Assembly (NCBI RefSeq): GCF_024399415.1
Contig: NZ_CP029257.1
Location: forward strand, 581,501 to 645,500
Origin: Streptococcus oralis
GTDB lineage: Bacteria > Bacillota > Bacilli > Lactobacillales > Streptococcaceae
DNA: 64,000 nt
Reading direction: 5' to 3'
A model generated the notes under the pieces. The model did no database searches. It had not been told where the DNA came from and worked only from the letters and a program-made list of their open reading frames with translations. This document shows positions 27,633-34,617 of the stretch, piece by piece; the stretch's first letter is position 1; every line of letters begins with the position of its first letter. Position numbers and translations under genes: made by a program.

Positions 27633-27645
27633 CATCTTGTTGATT
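27627..27645. promoter_or_regulatory. TetR operator 2
   Basis: AATCAACA-TCT-TGTTGATT, the same 8-bp arms and spacing as operator 1, 69 bases away. It covers the tetR -35 and the start region of the exporter transcript. Confidence 0.8.
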
Positions 27646-27679
27646 TAAGAAAACGAGCTTTGAAAAGGAGATAAACGAT

Positions 27680-28381
27680 ATGGCTTATATTGAAATGAAA
27701 CACAGCTACAAGCGTTATCAGGTTGGGGATACGGAGATTGTGGCTAATCGTGATGTGAATTTTGAAATTGAAAAGGGGGAGCTGGTCATTATCCTTGGTG
27801 CTTCTGGTGCTGGAAAATCAACGGTTCTCAATCTCCTAGGAGGTATGGATACCAATGATGAGGGAGAGATTTGGATTGATGGTGCCAATATTGCCAACTA
27901 TAGTTCGCACCAACGAACAAACTATCGTCGTGAAGATGTAGGCTTTGTTTTTCAATTTTACAATCTGGTCTCCAATCTGACAGCCAAGGAAAATGTGGAA
28001 TTGGCCTCAGAAATCGTGACAGATGCCTTGGATCCAGAGCAGGTTTTGACAGATGTAGGGCTAGGTCATCGCCTCAATAACTTTCCAGCCCAGCTTTCTG
28101 GAGGGGAGCAACAGCGAGTCTCCATTGCACGCGCTGTAGCTAAGAATCCTAAAATTCTCCTTTGTGATGAACCGACAGGTGCCTTGGATTACCAGACAGG
28201 GAAACAAGTCTTGAAAATTCTCCAAGACATGTCTCGTCAAAAAGGAACGACGGTGATTATCGTGACCCACAATGGCGCGCTAGCCCCTATTGCAGATCGC
28301 GTGATTCATATGCGTGATGCCACGGTTAAGAGTGTGACGATTAATGAGAATCCACAGGATATCGATATATTGGAGTATTAG
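27680..28381 (+). CDS. ABC transporter ATPase (MacB/LolD-type exporter)
   Basis: A 233-residue nucleotide-binding subunit. Walker A is GASGAGKST (about residues 40-48), followed by a Q-loop (FVFQFYNLV), signature LSGGEQQR, Walker [13 protein letters not shown] and the switch His in VTHN. It is of the MacB/FtsE-like class that pairs with FtsX-type permeases. It starts 34 bases after operator 2 with GAAAAGGAGAT upstream. The permease gene begins one base after its stop, so the two form a bicistronic, translationally coupled unit under the divergent TetR regulator. Export of a peptide, lipid or drug is inferred from the class; the substrate is unknown. Confidence 0.95.
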   Translation: MAYIEMKHSYKRYQVGDTEIVANRDVNFEIEKGELVIILGASGAGKSTVLNLLGGMDTNDEGEIWIDGANIANYSSHQRTNYRREDVGFVFQFYNLVSNLTAKENVELASEIVTDALDPEQVLTDVGLGHRLNNFPAQLSGGEQQRVSIARAVAKNPKILLCDEPTGALDYQTGKQVLKILQDMSRQKGTTVIIVTHNGALAPIADRVIHMRDATVKSVTINENPQDIDILEY

Positions 28382-28382
28382 C

Positions 28383-31082
28383 ATGAAAAAAACATATCGG
28401 AAAGACCTATTTCAGTCAGTGACGACTTCAAAGGGACGCTTTGTTTCTATCTTGACCTTGATGATGCTGGGTTCTTTAGCCCTAGTAGGACTCAAAGTGA
28501 CTAGCCCAAACTTGGAACGCACGGCAGGGGATTATCTCCGTAAAGCCAATGCTTTGGATCTGGCAGTGATAGCTGATTATGGCTTGGACAAAGAAGATCA
28601 GGACGAACTAAAGACCCTTCAAGGAGCAAGTGTTGAGTTTGGCTATATGGCAGACCTAACCGTTGAAAATGGTGAGGAAGCAGTTCGACTTTATTCCAAA
28701 CCAGAGAGCATTTCAACCTTTCAAGTGACAGAAGGGCGACTGCCAGAAGCTGGTGAGGAAATTGCCCTAGCCGACTTCTGGAAAGACCGCTATCAGATTG
28801 GGCAGACCATTACCTTTACTAAGAAAGAAGAAAAGTCCATCGTAAAATCCCAAACTTTTACAATTACTGGATTTGTTCAGTCGGGTGAGATTCTTTCTAA
28901 AGAAGATTTAGGAAGTGCTAGTAGTGGAAATGGCAACCTGACTGGCTATGGAGTAATTTTACCCAGTCAGTTTGACTCAGATGTTTATAGTATTGCGCGT
29001 GTGCGCTATGACGATTTAAAAAATCTGGATACTTTTTCATCAGACTATAAGACCAAACGAGCCCAACATCAGGAAGAGTTGCAAGACTTACTTGCTGATA
29101 ATGGTCAAAAAAGATTGGCAAGTATTAAAACAAATGGGCAAAAGAGCCTGAAAGATGGGAAAGAACAGCTCCAAACTGCTGAAAGCAACCTTGAAAATGG
29201 TAAGAGTCAGTTAGAGCAGACTGAAAGTCGCTTGAAAACGCAAGAAGAACAAGCGACCGCTTTACCAGAACCGCAAAAGAGTCAAATCGAGGGACATCTG
29301 ACAAAAGCTAAGGAAGAACTGGCGACTAAAAAAGAAAAACTGGCTCAGACAGAGAGTGATCTAACCAAGGAAAAAGAGAAGCTTGAACAGCGTCAGAAAG
29401 ACCTTGATGAACTGGCAGAGCCGAAATACCACGTATACAATCGCCAAACCATGCCAGGTGGTCAAGGCTACCGCATGTACAGCAATTTATCAACAAGTAT
29501 TCGTTCTATCGGAAATATTTTCCCCGTGGTGCTATATATGGTCGCTGCAATGGTGACCTTTACAACGATGACTCGCTTTGTAGATGAAGAACGCACCAAT
29601 GCAGGCATTTTCAAGGCCTTGGGTTACCGCAACCGAGATATTGTTGCCAAGTTTGTCCTCTATGGTTTTCTTGCAGGAACTGTGGGAACCCTTATAGGAA
29701 CACTTCTTGGACATTATCTTCTTGCAGGGGTGATTTCAGATGTTATAACAGCTGGGATGGTTGTTGGAAAAAGTCACGAGTATTTCTATTGGTCTTATAG
29801 TCTTATTGCCCTAGCTTTAAGTTGGGTATCCAGCGTTTTGCCGGCTTATCTGGTAGCGCGGAGGGAATTACACGATGAAGCAGCCCAACTCTTACTTCCC
29901 AAACCTCCCGTTAAGGGATCAAAGATTTTGCTGGAACGCCTGAGCTTTATTTGGAGTCGTTTGAGTTTTACTCATAAGGTTACGGCAAGAAATATCTTTC
30001 GTTATAAGCAACGGATGTTGATGACCATTTTTGGAGTTGCAGGTTCAGTTGCTCTCCTATTTGCAGGTCTTGGCATTCAGTCATCTGTGGGAGGAGTTGT
30101 CGAGCGCCAATTTGAACAAATCCAGCAATACCAGATGATTGTAGCGGAAAAGAGCAGTGCGAGTGAGCAAGAAAAAGCAGATTTAGAAACCGCCTTGCAG
30201 GCTGAATCTATCTATGCTTATCAAAAGATTTACTCTAAATCCATTGAAAAAGATTTCAAAGGAAAAGCAGGACTTCAAACCATCACTATGATGGTTACTA
30301 GTGGAGAAGACTTTAAGCCTTTTATCATATTAGAGGAAAATGGGCGAGAGGTGCAGGTCACCGATGGAGCGGTCGTGAGTCAAAAATTAGCCCAACTAGC
30401 AGGTGTTACGGTTGGAGATGAGCTAGAGCTTGATGGGAAGGAAATCAAGGTCGCGGCTATTTCTGAAAACTATGTTGGACACTTTGTTTATCTCAAACGA
30501 GCGACTTACGAACAAGTCTATGGAACTAGTCCGCAAGACAATACCTACCTAGTAAAATTAAAAGACCCAACACCTTCCAATACGGAGAAAGAAGCGGCTA
30601 CTTTCATGGGAAAAGCTGCTGTTTCTGGGGTAGTCCAAAATGCAACGGCTATCCATCTCTTTGAATCTGTAGCCAATTCTCTCAATAAAACCATGGCAAT
30701 CCTTGTCCTTGTTTCCGTCTTACTAGCCATTGTCATTCTTTACAATCTCACCAATATCAATGTGGAAGAACGTATCCGCGAACTTTCCACTATCAAGGTT
30801 CTCGGTTTCCACAATAAAGAAGTGACCCTCTATATCTACCGCGAGACCATAGTGCTATCCCTTGTGGGGATTGTTCTCGGTTTGGTAGCAGGCTACTATT
30901 TACATCAATTTTTGATACAAATGATTTCACCTGCCACCATACTCTTTTATCCTCAGGTCAGCTGGGAAGTCTATGCGCTTCCAATCGTCGCAGTGACGGT
31001 GATTTTGACTTTACTAGGTCTCTTTGTCAATCACCACTTGAGAAAGGTGGATATGCTTGAAGCCCTGAAATCAGTAGAGTAA
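28383..31082 (+). CDS. FtsX-family ABC permease with extracytoplasmic coiled coil
   Basis: An 899-residue permease. ATG 28383 is chosen because it lies one base after the ATPase stop with GGAG upstream; an in-frame ATG at 28344 would overlap the ATPase. The architecture is an N-terminal membrane helix (about 20-39), a large external domain, a Glu/Gln/Lys-rich coiled coil (about 240-350), three to four helices with an FtsX domain (about 370-510), a second external domain, and a second FtsX domain in the last ~130 residues (ERIRELSTIKVLGFHNKE is the FtsX hallmark). This matches the duplicated-FtsX permeases found next to TetR repressors in streptococci. It probably works mechanically on membrane or exported substrates. 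Confidence 0.93.
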   Translation: MKKTYRKDLFQSVTTSKGRFVSILTLMMLGSLALVGLKVTSPNLERTAGDYLRKANALDLAVIADYGLDKEDQDELKTLQGASVEFGYMADLTVENGEEAVRLYSKPESISTFQVTEGRLPEAGEEIALADFWKDRYQIGQTITFTKKEEKSIVKSQTFTITGFVQSGEILSKEDLGSASSGNGNLTGYGVILPSQFDSDVYSIARVRYDDLKNLDTFSSDYKTKRAQHQEELQDLLADNGQKRLASIKTNGQKSLKDGKEQLQTAESNLENGKSQLEQTESRLKTQEEQATALPEPQKSQIEGHLTKAKEELATKKEKLAQTESDLTKEKEKLEQRQKDLDELAEPKYHVYNRQTMPGGQGYRMYSNLSTSIRSIGNIFPVVLYMVAAMVTFTTMTRFVDEERTNAGIFKALGYRNRDIVAKFVLYGFLAGTVGTLIGTLLGHYLLAGVISDVITAGMVVGKSHEYFYWSYSLIALALSWVSSVLPAYLVARRELHDEAAQLLLPKPPVKGSKILLERLSFIWSRLSFTHKVTARNIFRYKQRMLMTIFGVAGSVALLFAGLGIQSSVGGVVERQFEQIQQYQMIVAEKSSASEQEKADLETALQAESIYAYQKIYSKSIEKDFKGKAGLQTITMMVTSGEDFKPFIILEENGREVQVTDGAVVSQKLAQLAGVTVGDELELDGKEIKVAAISENYVGHFVYLKRATYEQVYGTSPQDNTYLVKLKDPTPSNTEKEAATFMGKAAVSGVVQNATAIHLFESVANSLNKTMAILVLVSVLLAIVILYNLTNINVEERIRELSTIKVLGFHNKEVTLYIYRETIVLSLVGIVLGLVAGYYLHQFLIQMISPATILFYPQVSWEVYALPIVAVTVILTLLGLFVNHHLRKVDMLEALKSVE

Positions 31083-31107
31083 TTCAAGGTTTTAAACAGT
31101 AAATCAG

Positions 31108-31136
31108 TTGACAAAGTCTCTGCTTCTTGGTAGAAT
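31108..31136 (+). promoter_or_regulatory. Promoter of rpsO
   Basis: TTGACA (31108-31113), 17-base spacer, TAGAAT (31131-31136). Near-consensus sigma-A promoter. Confidence 0.9.
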
Positions 31137-31141
31137 AAGAA

Positions 31142-31226
31142 TTGTCGTAAAGACAAATAACTTCTTCTTGGTTACAGGCATGCCAACCTGTCACTCGGAT
31201 GAAGCCAAATAAAAAGGAGAAACATC
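31142..31226 (+). promoter_or_regulatory. rpsO 5' leader, possible S15 autoregulatory RNA
   Basis: About 85 bases of leader with a stem ACAGG (31174-31178)/CCTGT (31187-31191) ending close to the RBS AAAGGAG. S15 commonly binds its own leader in bacteria. I infer a regulatory role from that precedent and the hairpin only. Confidence 0.45.
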
Positions 31227-31496
31227 ATGGCAATCTCAAAAGAGAAAAAAAATGAAATCATCGCACAATATGCACGTCACGAAGGTGATACAGGTTCAGT
31301 AGAGGTTCAAGTTGCTGTCCTTACTTGGGAAATCAACCACCTTAACGAACACATCAAACAACACAAAAAAGACCACGCTACTTACCGTGGATTGATGAAG
31401 AAAATCGGTCGCCGTCGTAACTTGCTTGCATACTTGCGTAAAAACGACGTTAACCGTTACCGTGAGTTAATCAACTCTCTTGGACTTCGTCGTTAA
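31227..31496 (+). CDS. rpsO: 30S ribosomal protein S15
   Basis: An 89-residue primary 16S rRNA-binding protein of the small subunit. The conserved [16 protein letters not shown] and [19 protein letters not shown] blocks are present and the length is exactly typical. It is monocistronic with a strong promoter and leader. Highly biased codons fit a ribosomal gene. Confidence 0.99.
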   Translation: MAISKEKKNEIIAQYARHEGDTGSVEVQVAVLTWEINHLNEHIKQHKKDHATYRGLMKKIGRRRNLLAYLRKNDVNRYRELINSLGLRR

Positions 31497-31600
31497 TCTT
31501 GCGTCTAAAACGTTTCTATACTTCGTTGCCTTCGCCTCGATGTACCATCAGTACAATCTTCGGCTTGTCGCCTAGTCTATAAACGTTTTATCCAGCAAGA
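31497..31600 (+). repeat. Long imperfect inverted repeat directly after rpsO
   Basis: The outer arms pair (TCTTGC...TAAAACGTTT with AAACGTTTTA...GCAAGA) and the inner part pairs weakly around CGATGTACCATCAGTACAATC. The right arm (from about GTACAATCTTCGGCTTG) recurs near 31753 and 33212. It probably folds as a large hairpin in the rpsO 3' UTR. The core (CCTCGAT..AC...GTA.AATCTTCGG) resembles the palindromic centre of other streptococcal intergenic repeats. Confidence 0.7.
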
Positions 31601-31605
31601 ATCAA

Positions 31606-31630
31606 GCTCTCTGATTTCAGAGGGCTTTTT
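31606..31630 (+). terminator. Terminator of rpsO
   Basis: AGCTCTCTGA-TT-TCAGAGGGCT followed by TTTTT. Confidence 0.8.
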
Positions 31631-31711
31631 ATGTTGTCACCTTATCTCGATATACTCAAGTATAATCTTTGGTTACGGTTCCTAGCACTGTAAGGTAAAA
31701 TAAACCAGATC

Positions 31712-31735
31712 ATCTCCCTTCGGGGAGATTTTTTT
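31712..31735 (+). terminator. UUCG-tetraloop terminator
   Basis: ATCTCCC-TTCG-GGGAGAT and seven T. The same element is at 33172-33195. Confidence 0.85.
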
Positions 31736-31948
31736 GTTTTACTAAAAATTTTGTACAATCTTCGGCTTGCCGCTTAGTCTATAAACGTTTAATCCAGCAA
31801 GAATTATGATGCTAAGGGCGCCAAAAATCCGTATGAAAATAGGGAAAGGACACAGTGTTCGATGAACACAAGGAGTTTTATCTTTTTCACTAGGATTTTA
31901 GCCCGAGCTCAAATCAGCTCTCTGACTTCAGCGAGCTTTTTTATTGAG

Positions 31949-32113
31949 GTTTTATCGGTCACAATTTTGGAGACTACAAAAACAATGATCTTGGCTGTTG
32001 CAGCTCCAACATTGTTTTATCGGTCACAATTTTGGAGACTACAAAAACCACTAGCGAAGATTCTTGCTTCTTCTGCGTGTTTTATCGGTCACAATTTTGG
32101 AGACTACAAAAAC
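31949..32113 (-). CRISPR. Orphan CRISPR mini-array: three identical 35-bp repeats, two 30-bp spacers
   Basis: Identical 35-base repeats lie at 31949-31983, 32014-32048 and 32079-32113, separated by two unrelated 30-base spacers (31984-32013 and 32049-32078), an exact 65-base period. On the minus strand the repeat begins GTTTTTGTAGTCTCC and ends GATAAAAC. That resembles type II repeats of the GTTTTTGTA class (as in S. thermophilus CRISPR1), so I infer minus-strand orientation. No cas gene, tracrRNA-like anti-repeat or further degenerate repeat was found in the window. Confidence 0.85.
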
Positions 32114-32150
32114 CTCAAATGGTATCAGCTAATTACACCATAAAGGTGCG

Positions 32151-32181
32151 CAGCTACTCGGCTTGAAAAGTCGAGTAGCTG
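32151..32181 (+). repeat. Perfect 10-bp inverted repeat upstream of the oriT-like site
   Basis: CAGCTACTCG (32151-32160) and CGAGTAGCTG (32172-32181) with an 11-base loop. It could be a terminator-like or plasmid-derived structure. No T-run follows. Confidence 0.7.
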
Positions 32182-32204
32182 TCTGCAAGCCCCCTCGGAG
32201 AGCC

Positions 32205-32247
32205 CACACTTTACGAAGTAAAGTATAGTATGTTATACTTTACATGG
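32205..32247 (+). other. pMV158-type (MOBV) plasmid oriT-like sequence, probably a relic
   Basis: Two nested inverted repeats: ACTTTAC-GAA-GTAAAGT (32208-32224) and AAGTATA-GTATGT-TATACTT (32221-32240). Between them is TAGTATGTTA (32226-32235), which differs by one base from the pMV158-family nick sequence TAGTGTG/TTA as I remember it. The expected nick is after 32232. TACATGG follows, as in that family. No mob relaxase gene is present. The site also contains a possible promoter (TTTACG 32210-32215, 18 bases, TATACT 32234-32239), reminiscent of mob promoters that overlap oriT in such plasmids. Confidence 0.65.
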
Positions 32248-32307
32248 AAGTAGTCACCGAATTTCAGTTAGAAATTACTTTGTAACTACGTTTTGAGGAG
32301 GAGTAAA

Positions 32308-32382
32308 ATGCTTTCCTACGTTCGACATTACCCACTAGCGATAGCAAAATTAATGTGTCTGTGCTCTCCTAAAATCTGCTGA
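32308..32382 (+). CDS. Cys-rich 24-residue mini-ORF upstream of cadD
   Basis: ATG 32308 is preceded by an excellent Shine-Dalgarno (GAGGAGGAG, 5-base spacing) and encodes 24 residues ending CLCSPKIC, with Cys at 17, 19 and 24, stop TGA at 32380. It lies between the oriT-like site and cadD (29 bases from its stop to the cadD ATG), so ribosomes should meet it first. It could be a leader peptide sensing metal or cysteine status, or the decayed start of a mob gene (SYVR recalls the SYVVR-like start of Mob proteins). Translation is not proven. Confidence 0.45.
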   Translation: MLSYVRHYPLAIAKLMCLCSPKIC

Positions 32383-32411
32383 TTTATTACTAACTAATAC
32401 AGGAGGCTTTT

Positions 32412-33023
32412 ATGGGACAGACAATCATATCTGCTATTGGTGTTTATATTTCCACCAGTATCGATTATTTAATTATTTTAATTATTTTATTTGCACAGCT
32501 ATCACAGAATAAACAGAAATGGCATATTTATGCGGGGCAATATCTAGGCACAGGCTTACTTGTAGGGGCGAGTTTAGTTGCTGCTTATGTCGTTAATTTC
32601 GTGCCTGAAGCATGGATGGTTGGATTGCTTGGTTTAATCCCTATCTATTTAGGGATTCGCTTTGCAATTGTTGGAGAAGGTGAGGAAGAAGAGGAAGAAA
32701 TTATTGAAAGATTAGAACAAAGCAAGGCAAATCAACTGTTTTGGACAGTTACATTGCTGACAATTGCGTCTGGCGGAGATAATTTAGGTATCTATATACC
32801 TTATTTTGCTTCGTTAGATTGGTCACAGACCCTCGTGGCGTTGCTTGTGTTTGTAATCGGCATAATTATCTTTTGCGAGATTAGTCGGATGTTATCCTCT
32901 ATTCCGTTAATATTCGAGACAATTGAAAAATACGAGCGAATCATTGTGCCCATAGTATTCATTCTACTTGGACTATACATCATGTATGAAAATGGCACGA
33001 TAGAGACTTTTCTGATCGTGTAG
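32412..33023 (+). CDS. cadD: Cadmium resistance transporter, CadD family
   Basis: A 203-residue inner-membrane protein with five to six hydrophobic helices (about 5-28, 40-62, 67-88, 112-128, 137-158 and 178-198). A cytoplasmic acidic loop (GEGEEEEEEIIERLEQ, ~92-107) is a possible metal-attracting patch. The signatures STSIDYLIILIILF and SGGDNLGIYIP are characteristic of the Cad family, which confers resistance to Cd2+ (and sometimes Zn2+). RBS AGGAGG precedes the ATG. The cadX regulator often paired with plasmid cadD is absent. The location between direct repeats and behind a plasmid oriT-like site suggests acquisition on a mobile element. Confidence 0.92.
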   Translation: MGQTIISAIGVYISTSIDYLIILIILFAQLSQNKQKWHIYAGQYLGTGLLVGASLVAAYVVNFVPEAWMVGLLGLIPIYLGIRFAIVGEGEEEEEEIIERLEQSKANQLFWTVTLLTIASGGDNLGIYIPYFASLDWSQTLVALLVFVIGIIIFCEISRMLSSIPLIFETIEKYERIIVPIVFILLGLYIMYENGTIETFLIV

Positions 33024-33065
33024 ATTTTTTTGTTTCACTAGGATTTTAGCCCGGGCTCAAATCAA

Positions 33066-33090
33066 GCTCTCTGATTTCAGAGGGCTTTTT
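33066..33090 (+). terminator. Terminator after cadD (repeat copy 2)
   Basis: AGCTCTCTGA-TT-TCAGAGGGCT then TTTTT, the same hairpin as at 31606. Confidence 0.8.
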
Positions 33091-33171
33091 ATGTTGTCAC
33101 CTTACCTCGATATACTCAAGTATAATCTTCGGTTACGGTTCCTAGCACTGTAAGGTAAAATAAACCAGATC

Positions 33172-33195
33172 ATCTCCCTTCGGGGAGATTTTTTT
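33172..33195 (+). terminator. Second UUCG-loop terminator after cadD
   Basis: ATCTCCC-TTCG-GGGAGAT and T-run, the same element as at 31712. Confidence 0.8.
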
Positions 33196-33379
33196 ATTTT
33201 CACTAGTTTTATAGTACAATCTTCGGCTTGTCGCCTAGTCTATAAACGTTTTATCCAGCAAGAAACAGGAGATGCTAAGGGCCTTAAAAATCCGTATGAA
33301 AATAGGGAAAGGATACCGTGTTCGATGAACATAAGGAGTTTCATCTTTTTCACTAGGATTTTAGCCCGGGCTCAAATCA

Positions 33380-33470
33380 GCTCTCTAATTTTAGAGGGCT
33401 TTTTATGTTGTCACTTTACCTCGATATACCCAAGTATAATCTTCGGTTACGATTATTAGCACTGTAAGAC
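33380..33470 (+). repeat. Partial third copy of the direct repeat
   Basis: The start of the unit again (GCTCTCTAATTTTAGAGGGC, then TTACCTCGATATACCCAAGTA...GCACTGTAAG) before it diverges near 33470. Shows the unit was once tandem. Confidence 0.75.
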
Positions 33471-33493
33471 CAACTATATTTATTTTTCTCATC

Positions 33494-33522
33494 TTGTTCC
33501 ATTGTTGAAAATATGGTATACT
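33494..33522 (+). promoter_or_regulatory. Promoter of the iron-uptake operon
   Basis: TTGTTC (33494-33499), 17 bases, TATACT (33517-33522). AGAATTTTCT follows at about 33530, a small palindrome near the start of transcription that could be a metal-repressor site; I cannot assign it to a known box. Confidence 0.55.
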
Positions 33523-33569
33523 TTTTATGAGAATTTTCTAAATTTTTAATTTTGTCTAAGGAGGTTTTC

Positions 33570-34616
33570 ATGCTTTCCAAATTTTCTGGAAGCCGACAGA
33601 ACGTACAATTTGTGTTACTTTTAGGTGTTTTGCTAAGTGTTTTAGGAATTTCACTTTTTCTAGCTGTTTCTATGGGGTCCGTAGCGATTGACTTAGGAGA
33701 TACCTATCGGATAATTTTGAGCAGATTGGGATTTCCTCTTGAGATAGGAGAGGTTTCCAAGTCTACTCTTGCCATTGTATGGAACATGAGATTCCCCCGA
33801 GTATTATTAGGTCTGATAGTAGGGGCTGGTCTTTCTATGTGTGGTAGCGTGATGCAGTCTACAGTGAACAATCCCATCGCAGAGCCTTATGTCTTAGGAA
33901 TTTCTGCGGGTGCAACTCTAGGAGCAACCTTAAGCATCATTCTTGGTTTAAAATTGGTGATTAGCCTTGGAGCTTTCCTTGGAGCTATTTTGGCAACAAT
34001 CGCTGTCCTTATCATTGCCTCTATGCAGGGAAGGATGACGACTTCTAGTCTGATCTTATCAGGAACGGTGGTCAATGCTCTCTTTCTGGCATTTTCCAAC
34101 TTTATTATCTCAGTTGGCGCTAATGCGGACAGTGTGATGACCATTAAGTTTTGGACCATGGGCTCGCTTGCAGGGACTACTTGGTCTGACTTAGTCCTGC
34201 CAACTATAGTAGTAGGATTGGCCTTTCTATTTTTCGCTACCCAGTATCGTGTTTTTAATGCGATGATGATGGGAGATGAGGCTGCTTTAACTTTGGGAAT
34301 TCCCTTACGCTTCTATTGGTATCTTTACGTGACCGTGGTGGCTGTGCTGACAGCTGTCTTGGTGGCTACTTGTGGGATTATTGGATTTGTCGGTCTCATT
34401 ACTCCTCACTTAGCTCGAGGATTAGTAGGAACGAATTACAGGAGACTTTTTCCTGTTGCGACCTTGCTGGGTGCCCTCTTTGTCATCTGGGCAGATGTAC
34501 TCTCTCGTGTCATCATTCCAAACGCTGAGTTGCCGATTGGTATTTTCACAGCCTTAGTAGGTGCTCCCTTCTTTATCTACATTGTTGGAGGTAGGCGAAG
34601 GGAGGTGAGGACCTGA
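33570..34616 (+). CDS. Iron-siderophore ABC permease, FecCD family
   Basis: A 348-residue membrane protein with eight to ten hydrophobic helices. ATG 33570 is chosen because AAGGAGG (33558-33564) lies just upstream; TTG 33552 overlaps that RBS. FecCD signatures are visible: RFPRVLLGLIVGAGLSMCG near the start, NPIAEPYVLGISAGATLG, and GIIGFVGLITPHLARGLVG near the C-terminal third (the NBD-contacting segment). It is alone where many systems have two permeases, so a homodimer is implied. It is first in an operon with an ATPase, a lipoprotein and an esterase. Confidence 0.93.
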   Translation: MLSKFSGSRQNVQFVLLLGVLLSVLGISLFLAVSMGSVAIDLGDTYRIILSRLGFPLEIGEVSKSTLAIVWNMRFPRVLLGLIVGAGLSMCGSVMQSTVNNPIAEPYVLGISAGATLGATLSIILGLKLVISLGAFLGAILATIAVLIIASMQGRMTTSSLILSGTVVNALFLAFSNFIISVGANADSVMTIKFWTMGSLAGTTWSDLVLPTIVVGLAFLFFATQYRVFNAMMMGDEAALTLGIPLRFYWYLYVTVVAVLTAVLVATCGIIGFVGLITPHLARGLVGTNYRRLFPVATLLGALFVIWADVLSRVIIPNAELPIGIFTALVGAPFFIYIVGGRRREVRT

Positions 34617-34617
34617 T

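Larger units (their letters stand above)
31601..31930 (+). repeat. ~330-bp direct repeat, copy 1 (before cadD)
   Basis: It matches 33061-33390 over most of its length at an offset of about 1460 bases with scattered differences and small indels. It holds a stem-loop terminator (31606-31630), a palindromic CTCGATATACTCAAGTATAA core, a UUCG-loop terminator (31712-31735) and the phrase CACTAGGATTTTAGCCC near its end. I see no convincing gene in it. Confidence 0.85.
33037..33390 (+). repeat. ~330-bp direct repeat, copy 2 (after cadD)
   Basis: It begins with the phrase CACTAGGATTTTAGCCCGGG that ends copy 1, then repeats 31601-31930, including both terminators and the GTACAATCTTCGGCTTG core. Together with copy 1 it flanks about 1.1 kb holding the CRISPR, oriT-like site, mini-ORF and cadD. 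Confidence 0.85.

Noticed and set aside
31862..32143. 93-codon open frame across repeat copy 1 and the CRISPR array
   Set aside because: It reads through the CRISPR repeats and spacers. The 65-base period is not a multiple of three, so no coherent repeat protein results, and there is no RBS.
32114..32411. Manganese (yybP-ykoY) or other metal riboswitch before cadD
   Set aside because: The hairpins present are explained by the oriT-like inverted repeats and do not match the riboswitch consensus I know.
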